Shown one piece after another: positions 1-6,293 of a DNA stretch of 10,142 nucleotides (position 1 is the first letter of the stretch; the number at the start of each line of letters is the position of its first letter). Under the pieces are notes generated by a model, which worked only from the letters and a program-made list of their open reading frames with translations, ran no database searches and was not told where the DNA came from. The position numbers and the translations under genes were made by a program. The DNA is from Anaerolineae bacterium (GTDB lineage Bacteria > Chloroflexota > Anaerolineae > J102): the NCBI GenBank assembly GCA_026985975.1, contig JALSPL010000338.1, positions 1 to 10,142 on the forward strand, read 5' to 3'.

Positions 1-167
1 ACCGTGGCCTCGGGCAGGGCTGTTCCCACATCGCGGAAGGTTTCCCAGCCGGCGCGGGCCTGGGTGAAGATGATGTCGGGGCATAATTCCGCCAGCACGC
101 GGGCGGTGGCGGGGATGACTTCCCGGCCAATGCCGTCGCCAGGAATGAGGCAGATAGTTGGAGGCAT
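1..167 (-). CDS. Homoisocitrate dehydrogenase, N-terminal part (cut by window edge)
   Basis: Only the first 55 codons are inside the window. The protein starts MPPTICLIPGDGIGREVIP and continues with a segment containing AGWETF and an acidic ALPEAT stretch. PGDGIGxEV is the nucleotide-binding start of the isocitrate/isopropylmalate/homoisocitrate dehydrogenase family, and AGWETF in the first 45 residues resembles the Thermus homoisocitrate dehydrogenase as I remember it. The enzyme oxidatively decarboxylates homoisocitrate to 2-oxoadipate with NAD, the last step before AAA is formed. It lies downstream of homocitrate synthase and homoaconitase on the same strand, which supports the lysine role over leucine or the TCA cycle. 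The ATG at 165-167 is the only sensible start. No Shine-Dalgarno sequence is visible. Isopropylmalate dehydrogenase remains possible because the substrate-determining region lies outside the window. Confidence 0.85.
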   Translation of the reverse strand, partial: MPPTICLIPGDGIGREVIPATARVLAELCPDIIFTQARAGWETFRDVGTALPEAT

Positions 168-278
168 GGGAGTTATGAGTGCAGAATGTGAATGGGAGGG
201 TTGGGGAGATTGAAGTGCGATTGGTTGAGATTCGTTGGGATGATGAACCTCTACCACCACGAATCTCTCAAAGGCGTT
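168..278. repeat. Gap with short phased GAGATT array
   Basis: The 111-nt gap between the homoaconitase stop and the homoisocitrate dehydrogenase start has no gene. On the plus strand GAGATT or close variants start at 206, 217, 227 and 237, so spacing is 10-11 bp, and one inverted AATCTC lies at 262-267. This is the weakest member of the array family found in the other gaps. I see no promoter or terminator. Confidence 0.6.
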
Positions 279-2162
279 TCAGTGCGGAGAAAGGGGCGGG
301 AAGGGGAACTCGCCCGCGGCGCAGTGGATGACGCCTGCGGTCACATCCACCTGGATGGTTTCCGCGGGCTGGATGGCCGCGACCGCGTCCGGGGCGATGA
401 TGGGCGTCATGCCGCTGTTGACCATGTTCCGATAGTAGATGCGGGCGAAGCTGCTGGCGATGATGATGCGCACGCCCGCGGCCTTGAGCGCGGTCACCGC
501 CTGCTCGCGGCTGGAGCCAGTTCCCCAGTTCTCGCCCGCCACGATGATGTCGCCCGGCTGCACGCGGGCAGCGAAGCTGGGATCCAGGTCCTCCAGCGCG
601 TGGGCTGCAAACTCCTGGGGCGTGTGCAAGGTGTAGGTGTATTTGCCGGGGAAGATGACATCGGTGTTGACATGATCGCCATATTTCCACACGCGGCCGG
701 TGTAGACCTCGGAGGTCTGCGAGACCTCCGAGGTCTTGGGCGCCGGGGATGAAGAAGACGCCTGAGCCAGAGACGCTGTGAGGATGGGCAAAGGCCGCGC
801 GTTCGCGGGCGCATTATGCGCGTACGCGCCTCGCGACCAGACTTTCGAGGTCTGCGAGACCTCGAAAGTCTCCGCCGCCACGCGCCCCGCCACCGCGCTG
901 GCGGCCACCACCGCGGGGCTGGCCAGATAAACTTCGCTTTCGGGCTCGCCCATGCGCCCGCGGAAATTGCGATTTGCGGTGCTGATCACCCGCTCGCCCG
1001 CCGCGGGCACGCCAAAATGATTCCCCATGCACGGCCCGCAGCCGGGCGCGCCCACAATAGCTCCGGCCTCGACAAAAGTCTGGATGTAACCCAGCTCCAG
1101 GGCCTGTTGCAGCACCTGGCTACTGGCGGGCGTGATGATGAGTCGCACGCCCGCTGCCACCCGTTTGACCACGCCATCGGCATTGCGCAAAACCGCCGCG
1201 GCCGCGGCCAGGTCTTCCAGACGACCATTGGTGCAAGTGCCGATGAAGGCTTCATCGATGGGCTCGCCCACAACCTGCGCCAAATCCACCACATTGGCCG
1301 GGCTGTGGGGGCGGGCGATGGCGGGCGCGATTTCATCCAGATTCACCGTCAACACCCCGGCATAACTCGCCCCCTCATCAGGATACAACGCCATCTCCCG
1401 CACCTGCTCACTGAATACTGAATACTGATTACTGCTTACTGATCGACGCGCCAGCCAGGCGAACACGCGCGCATCGGGCGGCAGATACGCGTTCTTCGCA
1501 CCCGCCTCCGCCATGAGATTCGCCAAAGTCATGCGTTGGGCCGCGGTCAGGCCCGCCACGCCCGGGCCCGCAAACTCCAGCGCCCGATAGGCCGCGCCGC
1601 CCGGGCCCAGAGCCCGCAAAATCCACAAGCCCAGGTCTTTGGCGCTGACGCCGGGCCGCAGGCGTCCTCGCAGCTCAATGCGGATGGTCTCGGGCACGCG
1701 CAGCCAGATTTCGCCCGTGGCCCACAATTTGGCCACCTCGCTGCGCCCCAGCCCCGCGGCGAATGCGCCCATCCAACCGGCGTGGGGCGTGTGGCTATCC
1801 GCGCCCAGCAGCATCTGGCCCGGCAAAATGAGCGCTTCTTCGCTGACGACCTGGTGGCAGACGCCCCGGCCTACATCGAAAAAATGGGGAATGTCCTGCT
1901 CGCGCACGAACGCGCGAATCTGCGCGTGGTTGCGGGCGTGCACCGGCGTGGGCGCGGGCGAGGCGTGATCCAGCACGATGACCAGGCGTTGGGGATCATG
2001 CACCCGCTCCTGGCCCAAGCTCCGAAAAATGCGAATGATGGCCGCGCTGTTGTCGTGGCTGAGGATGCGGTCGGGCCGGACGGTGACGATTTGCCCTACC
2101 GCCGCATAGTCGAGGCCCGCAGCGCGGGCGATGGCTTTCTGGGTGAAGGTTTGAGGAAGCAT
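279..2162 (-). CDS. Homoaconitase, LysT-like and LysU-like subunits fused in one chain
   Basis: A 627-residue aconitase-superfamily enzyme, expected to isomerise homocitrate to homoisocitrate via homoaconitate. The large-subunit part (about residues 1-430) has LGADSHTPH at 119-127, the first Fe-S cysteine in GTCTN (Cys310), the pair in PGCGPC (Cys375, Cys378) and ANRNFRGRMG at 396-405. The small-subunit part (about 488-627) has KYGDHVNTD at 493-501 and GENWGTGSSREQA at 543-555, with the catalytic serine loop. Thermus and archaeal homoaconitases are two separate subunits; here both are in one frame joined by a 55-60 residue linker. The long open frame continues upstream to 2516, but that part is heptad repeat and antisense to homocitrate synthase, so I start at ATG 2160-2162, where family similarity begins. 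Three repeat insertions lie inside (1404-1445, 839-871, 704-736). The neighbouring homocitrate synthase favours homoaconitase over isopropylmalate isomerase. Confidence 0.88.
   Translation of the reverse strand: MLPQTFTQKAIARAAGLDYAAVGQIVTVRPDRILSHDNSAAIIRIFRSLGQERVHDPQRLVIVLDHASPAPTPVHARNHAQIRAFVREQDIPHFFDVGRGVCHQVVSEEALILPGQMLLGADSHTPHAGWMGAFAAGLGRSEVAKLWATGEIWLRVPETIRIELRGRLRPGVSAKDLGLWILRALGPGGAAYRALEFAGPGVAGLTAAQRMTLANLMAEAGAKNAYLPPDARVFAWLARRSVSSNQYSVFSEQVREMALYPDEGASYAGVLTVNLDEIAPAIARPHSPANVVDLAQVVGEPIDEAFIGTCTNGRLEDLAAAAAVLRNADGVVKRVAAGVRLIITPASSQVLQQALELGYIQTFVEAGAIVGAPGCGPCMGNHFGVPAAGERVISTANRNFRGRMGEPESEVYLASPAVVAASAVAGRVAAETFEVSQTSKVWSRGAYAHNAPANARPLPILTASLAQASSSSPAPKTSEVSQTSEVYTGRVWKYGDHVNTDVIFPGKYTYTLHTPQEFAAHALEDLDPSFAARVQPGDIIVAGENWGTGSSREQAVTALKAAGVRIIIASSFARIYYRNMVNSGMTPIIAPDAVAAIQPAETIQVDVTAGVIHCAAGEFPFPPLSPH
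704..736. repeat. Perfect 33-nt palindrome inside the homoaconitase linker, copy 1
   Basis: Arms AGACCTCGGAGGTCT (704-718) and AGACCTCCGAGGTCT (722-736) are exact reverse complements around the loop GCG. Each arm is itself almost palindromic. It is read in frame on the minus strand as residues 476-487 (TSEVSQTSEV). It shares the 17-nt core GAGGTCTGCGAGACCTC and the loop with the copy at 839-871, and the reading frame is the same. Confidence 0.92.
839..871. repeat. Perfect 33-nt palindrome inside the homoaconitase linker, copy 2
   Basis: Arms AGACTTTCGAGGTCT (839-853) and AGACCTCGAAAGTCT (857-871) are exact reverse complements around the loop GCG. It encodes residues 431-441 (FEVSQTSKV) on the minus strand, directly after the LysT-like domain. 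With the 704-736 copy it brackets an Ala/Ser/Pro-rich linker, residues 442-475. Confidence 0.92.
1404..1445. repeat. Six in-frame heptads inside the homoaconitase gene
   Basis: On the plus strand six 7-nt units follow each other: CTGCTCA, CTGAATA, CTGAATA, CTGATTA, CTGCTTA, CTGATCG. The total of 42 nt is a multiple of three and adds 14 residues (about 240-253, including SSNQYSVFSEQ) without breaking the frame. The polar, low-complexity peptide is unlike the surrounding domain and looks like an insertion in a surface loop. Confidence 0.85.
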
Positions 2163-2164
2163 GG

Positions 2165-2234
2165 GAGTGAAGAATGAAGAATGGAGAATGAAGAATGGAG
2201 AATGGAGAATGAAGAATGGAGAATGGAGAGTGGA
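2165..2234. repeat. Ten-unit heptad array just upstream of the homoaconitase start
   Basis: Ten consecutive 7-nt units on the plus strand, all of the form GA(A/G)TG(A/G)A, with no indels. On the mRNA (minus) strand this is a pyrimidine-rich TCCATTC/TTCATTC tract ending 2 nt before the ATG. It occupies the place where a ribosome binding site would be, and no Shine-Dalgarno sequence is visible. Confidence 0.9.
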
Positions 2235-2301
2235 ATCTCTATGAATCTCTATGAATCTCAATAAATCTCTACGGAATCTCAATGAATCTCGACGGAATCT
2301 C
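2234..2301. repeat. Phased AATCTC array between homocitrate synthase and homoaconitase
   Basis: AATCTC starts on the plus strand at 2234, 2244, 2254, 2264, 2275, 2285 and 2296. Spacings of 10,10,10,11,10,11 bp are close to one DNA helical turn. It fills the rest of the 148-nt gap next to the heptad array. I see no terminator. Confidence 0.9.
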
Positions 2302-2310
2302 AATGCCCCC

Positions 2311-3480
2311 CTACCGCACCATAACCAGCTCGGCGTTGTGGTTGGCCCCCGCCCAGTGGTGCAGCAGCTCATCCACATCATCCAGGGTGAGAGCCTGTTC
2401 ATCGGCCAGGGTTTTGATGTGACGGGTGAGGGTTTTGATCTGTGCATCATCCAGCGCCAAGCCCAACTGCTCGGCCCGGGCCTTGACCGCATTCCAACCG
2501 GTGAGCTTATGGGCAATGGAAAGATAGCGGGTCAGGCCAAAATCTTCCGGTTTCAGGGCTTCGTAGGTCTCGGGCGCATTGAGGATGGCTTTGGCGTGGA
2601 TGCCCGCCTTATGGGTGAAGGCGCTGAAACCGGTGATGGGATTGTTGAAGGGGATGTCCACATCCACGAGATCGGAGACCAGCAACTCCAGGTCGCGCAA
2701 TTGCGCCAGGCGATATTTGCGGCGAGTGGTTTCTCGATCGTAGGTGGCCATGCGGGCGATGAATCCCCCCAGAGACGTGATGCCATTGCGTTCGCCAATG
2801 CCCAGCACGGTGGTGTCGATGTGGGTTGCGCCCGCCTCCAGGGCGGTGAAAGCATTGGCGATGGCGCAGCCCGAATCATTGTGCCCATGGAATTCGATAT
2901 CCGCGGTGGTCAGCCGCCGCAAGGTTTCCACCAGACGGAAAACCTGGGTGGGCGTGGCGATGCCCACGGTGTCGGCCACGCCGAAACGATCCACCACGCC
3001 CAATTTATCCACAGCCAGATACACCTGCAAAAGCTCCTTTTCTTCGCTGCGGAAGGAATCTTCGGTGCTGAAGCGCAGTTCGATCTCGGGCGCTTGCTCG
3101 CGAATCCAGGTCAGAGTCTCGGCGGCCAGGTCGATGATGGCATCGATGCTGAGGCCGTGGCTGAATTTGCGAAGTTGCGAGGAGGTGCCGATGACCACAT
3201 CCAGACCATCTACGCCCGTTTCCAGTGCAATTTTGGCGTCATCGATGCGGCAACGGATGTGGGTGAGAGTGCGGGCGTCGAGCCCCAGGCGGGTGATGGC
3301 CCGCAGATCGGCCATGCTGCCGGGCGAGGCCAGGGGCGAGGTCATTTCCAGATATTCGACGCCGAAAGCGTCCAGGGCGCGGGCGATGCGGATTTTGTCC
3401 TGCTGCGAGAAATTGGCGCCGATGAATTGCTCTCCCTCGCGCAGGGTGGATTCGATGATGTGGTAGGTTTGGAGTGACAT
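2311..3480 (-). CDS. Homocitrate synthase
   Basis: A 389-residue DRE-TIM metallolyase that condenses acetyl-CoA with 2-oxoglutarate to homocitrate, the committed step of the AAA lysine pathway. Visible motifs are ESTLREGEQF at 10-19 (Arg14 and Glu15 at the active site), FHGHNDSGCAIAN at 197-209 with the metal-binding HxH (198, 200), TTVLGIGERNGITSLGGF at 223-240, and THKAGIHAKAI at 289-299. The STLREGEQF form plus HKAGIH is much closer to the Thermus-type homocitrate synthase than to isopropylmalate or citramalate synthase, and its length fits (Thermus about 376). I chose ATG 3478-3480 because similarity begins immediately after it; an ATG 24 codons upstream (3552) adds only an unrelated leader. 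No Shine-Dalgarno sequence is seen. It is the first gene of the left-hand block, and may use its own promoter because the gene upstream is on the opposite strand. Confidence 0.92.
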   Translation of the reverse strand: MSLQTYHIIESTLREGEQFIGANFSQQDKIRIARALDAFGVEYLEMTSPLASPGSMADLRAITRLGLDARTLTHIRCRIDDAKIALETGVDGLDVVIGTSSQLRKFSHGLSIDAIIDLAAETLTWIREQAPEIELRFSTEDSFRSEEKELLQVYLAVDKLGVVDRFGVADTVGIATPTQVFRLVETLRRLTTADIEFHGHNDSGCAIANAFTALEAGATHIDTTVLGIGERNGITSLGGFIARMATYDRETTRRKYRLAQLRDLELLVSDLVDVDIPFNNPITGFSAFTHKAGIHAKAILNAPETYEALKPEDFGLTRYLSIAHKLTGWNAVKARAEQLGLALDDAQIKTLTRHIKTLADEQALTLDDVDELLHHWAGANHNAELVMVR

Positions 3481-3731
3481 GGTGGGGTCTCGGGTGGGAA
3501 AGAAAGATGTTGATATCGTTGCGAAAAGAAAGGAATTTGCGATATGATTCAAGATGTTATGTTGCAGGCGTCTGCCGCCATCGCCCGAGGCTGGAAGCCA
3601 CGGGCTACCGCTACGAAGGCCCGCGGGCCTAGCCCAACGGGCTTGACAATGGTAGCCCAGAGGTTTACCTCAGGGCGAAGGCGCATGAACGCTCTCAACG
3701 CATCTAGGACACACCCAATTGGTAAGCCAAA
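3481..3731. other. Divergent intergenic region without a recognised gene
   Basis: This 251-nt region separates the divergent homocitrate synthase and DUF2283-type genes and must hold any local promoters. I find no strong sigma70 match on the minus strand. On the plus strand TTGACA at 3643-3648 lacks a good -10, and TTGCGA with TATGAT near 3520-3550 is weak. Its main feature is the branched inverted repeat at 3602-3671. Confidence 0.5.
3602..3671. repeat. Branched (cloverleaf-like) nested inverted repeat
   Basis: The outer arms GGGCTACC (3602-3609) and GGTAGCCC (3651-3658) are perfect complements. Inside are two adjacent hairpins: the 14-nt perfect palindrome AGGCCCGCGGGCCT (3617-3630), and AGCCC-AAC-GGGCT (3631-3643). 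A third small hairpin GAGGT-TT-ACCTC follows at 3660-3671. This resembles a dispersed REP/MITE-type palindromic element rather than a terminator, since no T-run follows. Confidence 0.75.
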
Positions 3732-3950
3732 ATGAAATTGACATATTTTGAAACTGAAGACATTTTGTATATTTTCCTGGCAGAAGGCGATGAGGCCAGT
3801 AGCGTCGAAATCAGTCCGAATGTGACCGTAGAATTGGATGAAGCGGGCGATATGCTCGGCGTAGAGATTCTCAATGCCAGCGAGTTCTTGCGGAACACTG
3901 TACTTGAATCTGTACAGGGCAGAATTCTATTGAACAGACAAGCCGCCTGA
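3732..3950 (+). CDS. Small DUF2283-type protein
   Basis: A 72-residue protein that looks like the DUF2283 family: an N-terminal pattern like KLTYxxxxDxLYI (here MKLTYFETEDILYIFL), then an acidic strand-rich middle and the motif GVEILNASEFL around residues 43-53. Function is unknown; DUF2283 genes often lie beside DUF4258-type genes in toxin-antitoxin-like or mobile settings, but no DUF4258 partner is visible here. It is the only plus-strand gene in the window, converges on lysJ with a 4-nt gap, and is less GC-rich than its neighbours, particularly in its first half, which suggests acquisition by insertion into the lysine cluster. The start ATG 3732 gives the family-like N-terminus. No clear Shine-Dalgarno sequence precedes it. 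Confidence 0.75.
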   Translation: MKLTYFETEDILYIFLAEGDEASSVEISPNVTVELDEAGDMLGVEILNASEFLRNTVLESVQGRILLNRQAA

Positions 3951-3954
3951 CCAT

Positions 3955-5136
3955 TCACACATCACGAATCACCTCAGCGATAGCTTGAGCGACGTAGTTC
4001 AGATCCTCCTCCGCGATGACCAGGGGCGGCAGCAGGCGGAGGACAGTGGCGCCCGCGGGCAGGGCCAGCACGCCCCGCTCTTGCAAGGCCCGCAGCACCG
4101 GCCCCACCTTGCTCTTCAGCTCTACGCCGATCATCAGGCCCGCACCCCGCACTGCGCGGATGCGAGGGCTTTCGATGCGGCGCAGGCGGGCCAGCATCAT
4201 CTCGCCCAGGCGGGCCGCGCGTTGGGGCAGTCTTTCTTCTTGCAGCACGCGTAGCGTGGCCCGGGCCGCGGCCGCGGTCAGGGGATTGCCGCCAAAGGTG
4301 CTGCCGTGCACCATGCGCGGCAGGTCGCACACCCGCGGGCCCAACAGCGTCGCGCCCATGGGCAGCCCCCCGGCGATAGATTTGGCCAGGGCCATGATGT
4401 CGGGCTCGACGCCATAGCGCTGGCTGGCGAAAAGCCGCCCGCTGCGCCCGAATCCCGTCTGAATCTCATCCAGAATCAGCAGCGCGCCATGCTCATCGCA
4501 AAGGGCGCGGGCCGCTTGCAAGAATGCGGGATCCGCGGGCCGCACGCCCCCCTCGCCCTGGATCGGCTCCAGCAGCACCGCGGCGGTGGCGTCGCTGATC
4601 GCAGCCTCCAGCGCCGCCAGGTTGTTGTAGGGGATGTGGGTGAAATCGGGCACCAGAGGCAGGAAGGGGCCGCGATATTTTTTGTTCCAGGTGGCGGAAA
4701 GCGCGCCCATGGTGCGGCCATGGAAGCCTCGCATCGCGGCCACGATTTGGCGGCGGCCCGTGCTGATGCGGGCAAACTTGAGCGCGGCCTCGATGGCTTC
4801 GGCGCCCGAGTTGCTGAGGAAGGCCCGATTCAGGTCGCCGGGCGCGGCCGCGGTGAGCTCGGCCAGATACTGGGCCCGCACATCGTTGTAAAAAATCTCG
4901 GGGCAGGAGATGAGGGTGCGGGCCTGGCGGGCGAGGGCGTCGACGATGGCGGGATGGCTGTGGCCCAGATTGGCCGCGCCCTGACCGCCCACGCAATCGA
5001 TGTAGCGACGGCCCTGGTCATCCCACAGATGCGCGCCCTGACCGCGCACGATAGTCAAATCGCGCTTGGGATAAACGCCCGAGGTGTGAGCCGATTCGAG
5101 GGTGATGATAGGGGATGTTGTGATGGTCTGGGGCAT
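3955..5136 (-). CDS. lysJ: LysW-aminoadipate semialdehyde / lysine aminotransferase
   Basis: A 393-residue class-III (acetylornithine-type) PLP aminotransferase. It aminates LysW-gamma-AAA semialdehyde to LysW-lysine with glutamate as donor. Visible motifs: SNSGAEAIEAALKFAR (108-123, phosphate binding), FHGRTMGALSAT (138-149), EPIQGEGG (190-197), LDEIQTGFGR (222-231, with Asp223 for the pyridine nitrogen), the PLP lysine in LAKSIAGGLPMGA (Lys252), and HGSTFGGNPL (277-286). Family members also serve arginine synthesis (ArgD), and the motifs alone do not separate the two. The LysW/X/Y/Z neighbours and homocitrate synthase decide for lysine, although dual use is possible. Start ATG 5134-5136 lacks a Shine-Dalgarno sequence and is preceded by a repeat-filled 144-nt gap. 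It ends 4 nt from the convergent DUF2283-type gene. Confidence 0.92.
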   Translation of the reverse strand: MPQTITTSPIITLESAHTSGVYPKRDLTIVRGQGAHLWDDQGRRYIDCVGGQGAANLGHSHPAIVDALARQARTLISCPEIFYNDVRAQYLAELTAAAPGDLNRAFLSNSGAEAIEAALKFARISTGRRQIVAAMRGFHGRTMGALSATWNKKYRGPFLPLVPDFTHIPYNNLAALEAAISDATAAVLLEPIQGEGGVRPADPAFLQAARALCDEHGALLILDEIQTGFGRSGRLFASQRYGVEPDIMALAKSIAGGLPMGATLLGPRVCDLPRMVHGSTFGGNPLTAAAARATLRVLQEERLPQRAARLGEMMLARLRRIESPRIRAVRGAGLMIGVELKSKVGPVLRALQERGVLALPAGATVLRLLPPLVIAEEDLNYVAQAIAEVIRDV

Positions 5137-5165
5137 GATGACAATTGCGAGAATGAGGGATGGTG

Positions 5166-5242
5166 GAGATCTGATGGAGATTCATTGGGATTGGTTGAGA
5201 TTGGTTGAGATTGGAGGAGATTGGAGGAGATTCATCGAGATT
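5166..5242. repeat. Phased GAGATT array between lysZ and lysJ
   Basis: GAGATT or one-base variants begin on the plus strand at 5166, 5177, 5187, 5197, 5207, 5217, 5227 and 5237. After the first step the period is exactly 10 bp. It fills the centre of the 144-nt gap; in the mRNA it reads as a pyrimidine-rich AATCTC tract upstream of the lysJ start. One weak inverted copy (AATCTT) follows near 5274. Confidence 0.9.
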
Positions 5243-5280
5243 TTGGTGATTTCCCACTCTCATAACCTCAATGAATCTTG

Positions 5281-6099
5281 CTATCCCAGAAACATTGTTC
5301 CCTGGCCCGATAATGCCTCCGACACCGGATGCGCCACGCGGGCGTCGGCCAGGATGGCGCGAGGGACGCCCGCGTTGACGGCTTCTTCCGCGGCCAGCAC
5401 TTTACGCTTCATGCGGCCCGCGGCCGCGGCTCGGGCATGGGGCAGGGTTTGGGGCGTCACCTGGCGGATGAGGGAGTTTTCGTCGGGGAAATCGGCCAAC
5501 AGGCCCGGCACGTTGGAAAGAATGATCAACGCATCCGCACCCAGGGCGGCGGCGATGGCCGCGGCCGCGCGGTCACCATCCACATTCAGGCGCTCGCCTT
5601 GGGTTCCCAGGGCCACGGGCGCGACAACCGGGGTGAACCCCGCGTCCAGCAGAACCTGGAGCGCCTGGCCGTTGGCTTCTCGGATTCTGCCCGAATAATC
5701 ATCGCGGATCACCCGTTGGCGGCCATTTTCCACCGCTCGGATGGCCCGTTTGCGCTCGGCCACCAGCAGCCGCCCATCCACGCCCGCCAGTCCCACCGCG
5801 TTCACGCCCCGGGCCTGCAAATCGGCCACCAGGGTCTTGTTCACCTGGCCCGCGGCCGCGGCCACAAAGATCTCCAGCATGTCAGGATAGGTGTAGCGGC
5901 TGAGATGTCCGCTGGGCGATTGAATCTGGCGGCGATCCAGGCCCGCCTGGTCGGCCAGGGCGTTGGCCGCGGCGGATGCGCCATGCACCAGCACGATGCG
6001 TTGCCCGCGGGCCAGGAGTTCGGGCAGTTCTTGCAGCAACGGCTCAGGATCGACGCCTGCCCCGCCGCCAAGTTTGATGATGATGGTTGATGGAGTCAT
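5281..6099 (-). CDS. lysZ: LysW-aminoadipate kinase
   Basis: A 272-residue amino-acid kinase of the acetylglutamate kinase fold, which phosphorylates the side-chain carboxylate of LysW-bound AAA with ATP. Visible motifs: IIIKLGGGAG at 6-15 and VLVHGASAAAN at 36-46 (phosphate-binding glycines), LNVDGDRAAAAIAAALGAD at 171-189, LILSNVPGL at 192-200 (where acetylglutamate kinases have a T/S-D-V-x-G motif), and GRMKRKV at 228-234. Length matches Thermus LysZ (about 269). The open frame runs 126 codons further upstream, but that part is made of the 11-bp repeat and antisense lysY, so I start at ATG 6097-6099 where the kinase fold begins. No Shine-Dalgarno sequence is visible. It follows lysY across a 194-nt repeat-filled gap. 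A role in arginine synthesis cannot be excluded from sequence alone. Confidence 0.92.
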   Translation of the reverse strand: MTPSTIIIKLGGGAGVDPEPLLQELPELLARGQRIVLVHGASAAANALADQAGLDRRQIQSPSGHLSRYTYPDMLEIFVAAAAGQVNKTLVADLQARGVNAVGLAGVDGRLLVAERKRAIRAVENGRQRVIRDDYSGRIREANGQALQVLLDAGFTPVVAPVALGTQGERLNVDGDRAAAAIAAALGADALIILSNVPGLLADFPDENSLIRQVTPQTLPHARAAAAGRMKRKVLAAEEAVNAGVPRAILADARVAHPVSEALSGQGTMFLG

Positions 6100-6133
6100 G
6101 GTTGATAGGATGAGAGTGGTGAGTAAGTCGATA

Positions 6134-6249
6134 GAGATTCGATGGAGATTCGATGGAGATTCGATGGAGATTCGGTAGAGATTCTGGGACGGTTCGATAG
6201 AGATCCGTTGGAGATTCGTTGGATGTTTGGTGGAAGTTCGGTGGAGATT
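6134..6249. repeat. Eleven-unit 11-bp GAGATT array
   Basis: Units on the plus strand begin at 6134, 6145, 6156, 6167, 6178, 6189 (degenerate), 6200, 6211, 6222, 6233 and 6244, an exact 11-bp period with no indel. The best units read GAGATTCGATG; later ones drift (GATGTTTGGTG, GAAGTTCGGTG). It lies in the leader of lysZ, and its mRNA-sense strand is pyrimidine-rich. Confidence 0.93.
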
Positions 6250-6261
6250 AAAATCACGACA

Positions 6262-6287
6262 AATCTCGACTAATCTCAATGAATCTC
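6262..6287. repeat. Inverted AATCTC triplet facing the 11-bp array
   Basis: AATCTC at 6262, 6272 and 6282 (10-bp period) is the reverse complement of GAGATT. It lies immediately after the 11-bp array and ends 6 nt before the lysY stop codon. Together they can form imperfect stems between array units. Confidence 0.85.
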
Positions 6288-6293
6288 CACGCC

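Noticed and set aside
192..752. Long plus-strand ORFs antisense to the lysine genes (also at 2251-3477, 4306-5208, 7809-8732)
   Set aside because: They are shadows of GC-rich minus-strand genes with clear family motifs, and show no recognisable domains themselves.
2163..2516. 118-residue N-terminal extension of homoaconitase
   Set aside because: It consists of translated heptads and AATCTC units plus sequence antisense to homocitrate synthase; homology starts at the ATG at 2162.
3643..3670. Plus-strand promoter TTGACA for the DUF2283-type gene
   Set aside because: No acceptable -10 lies 15-19 bp downstream, and the TTGACA falls within the branched palindrome.
3544..3735. Plus-strand 63-residue ORF upstream of the DUF2283-type gene
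   Set aside because: Most of it is the translated branched palindrome (GWKPRATATKARGP-like peptide), with no family resemblance and no ribosome binding site; it looks like repeat sequence.
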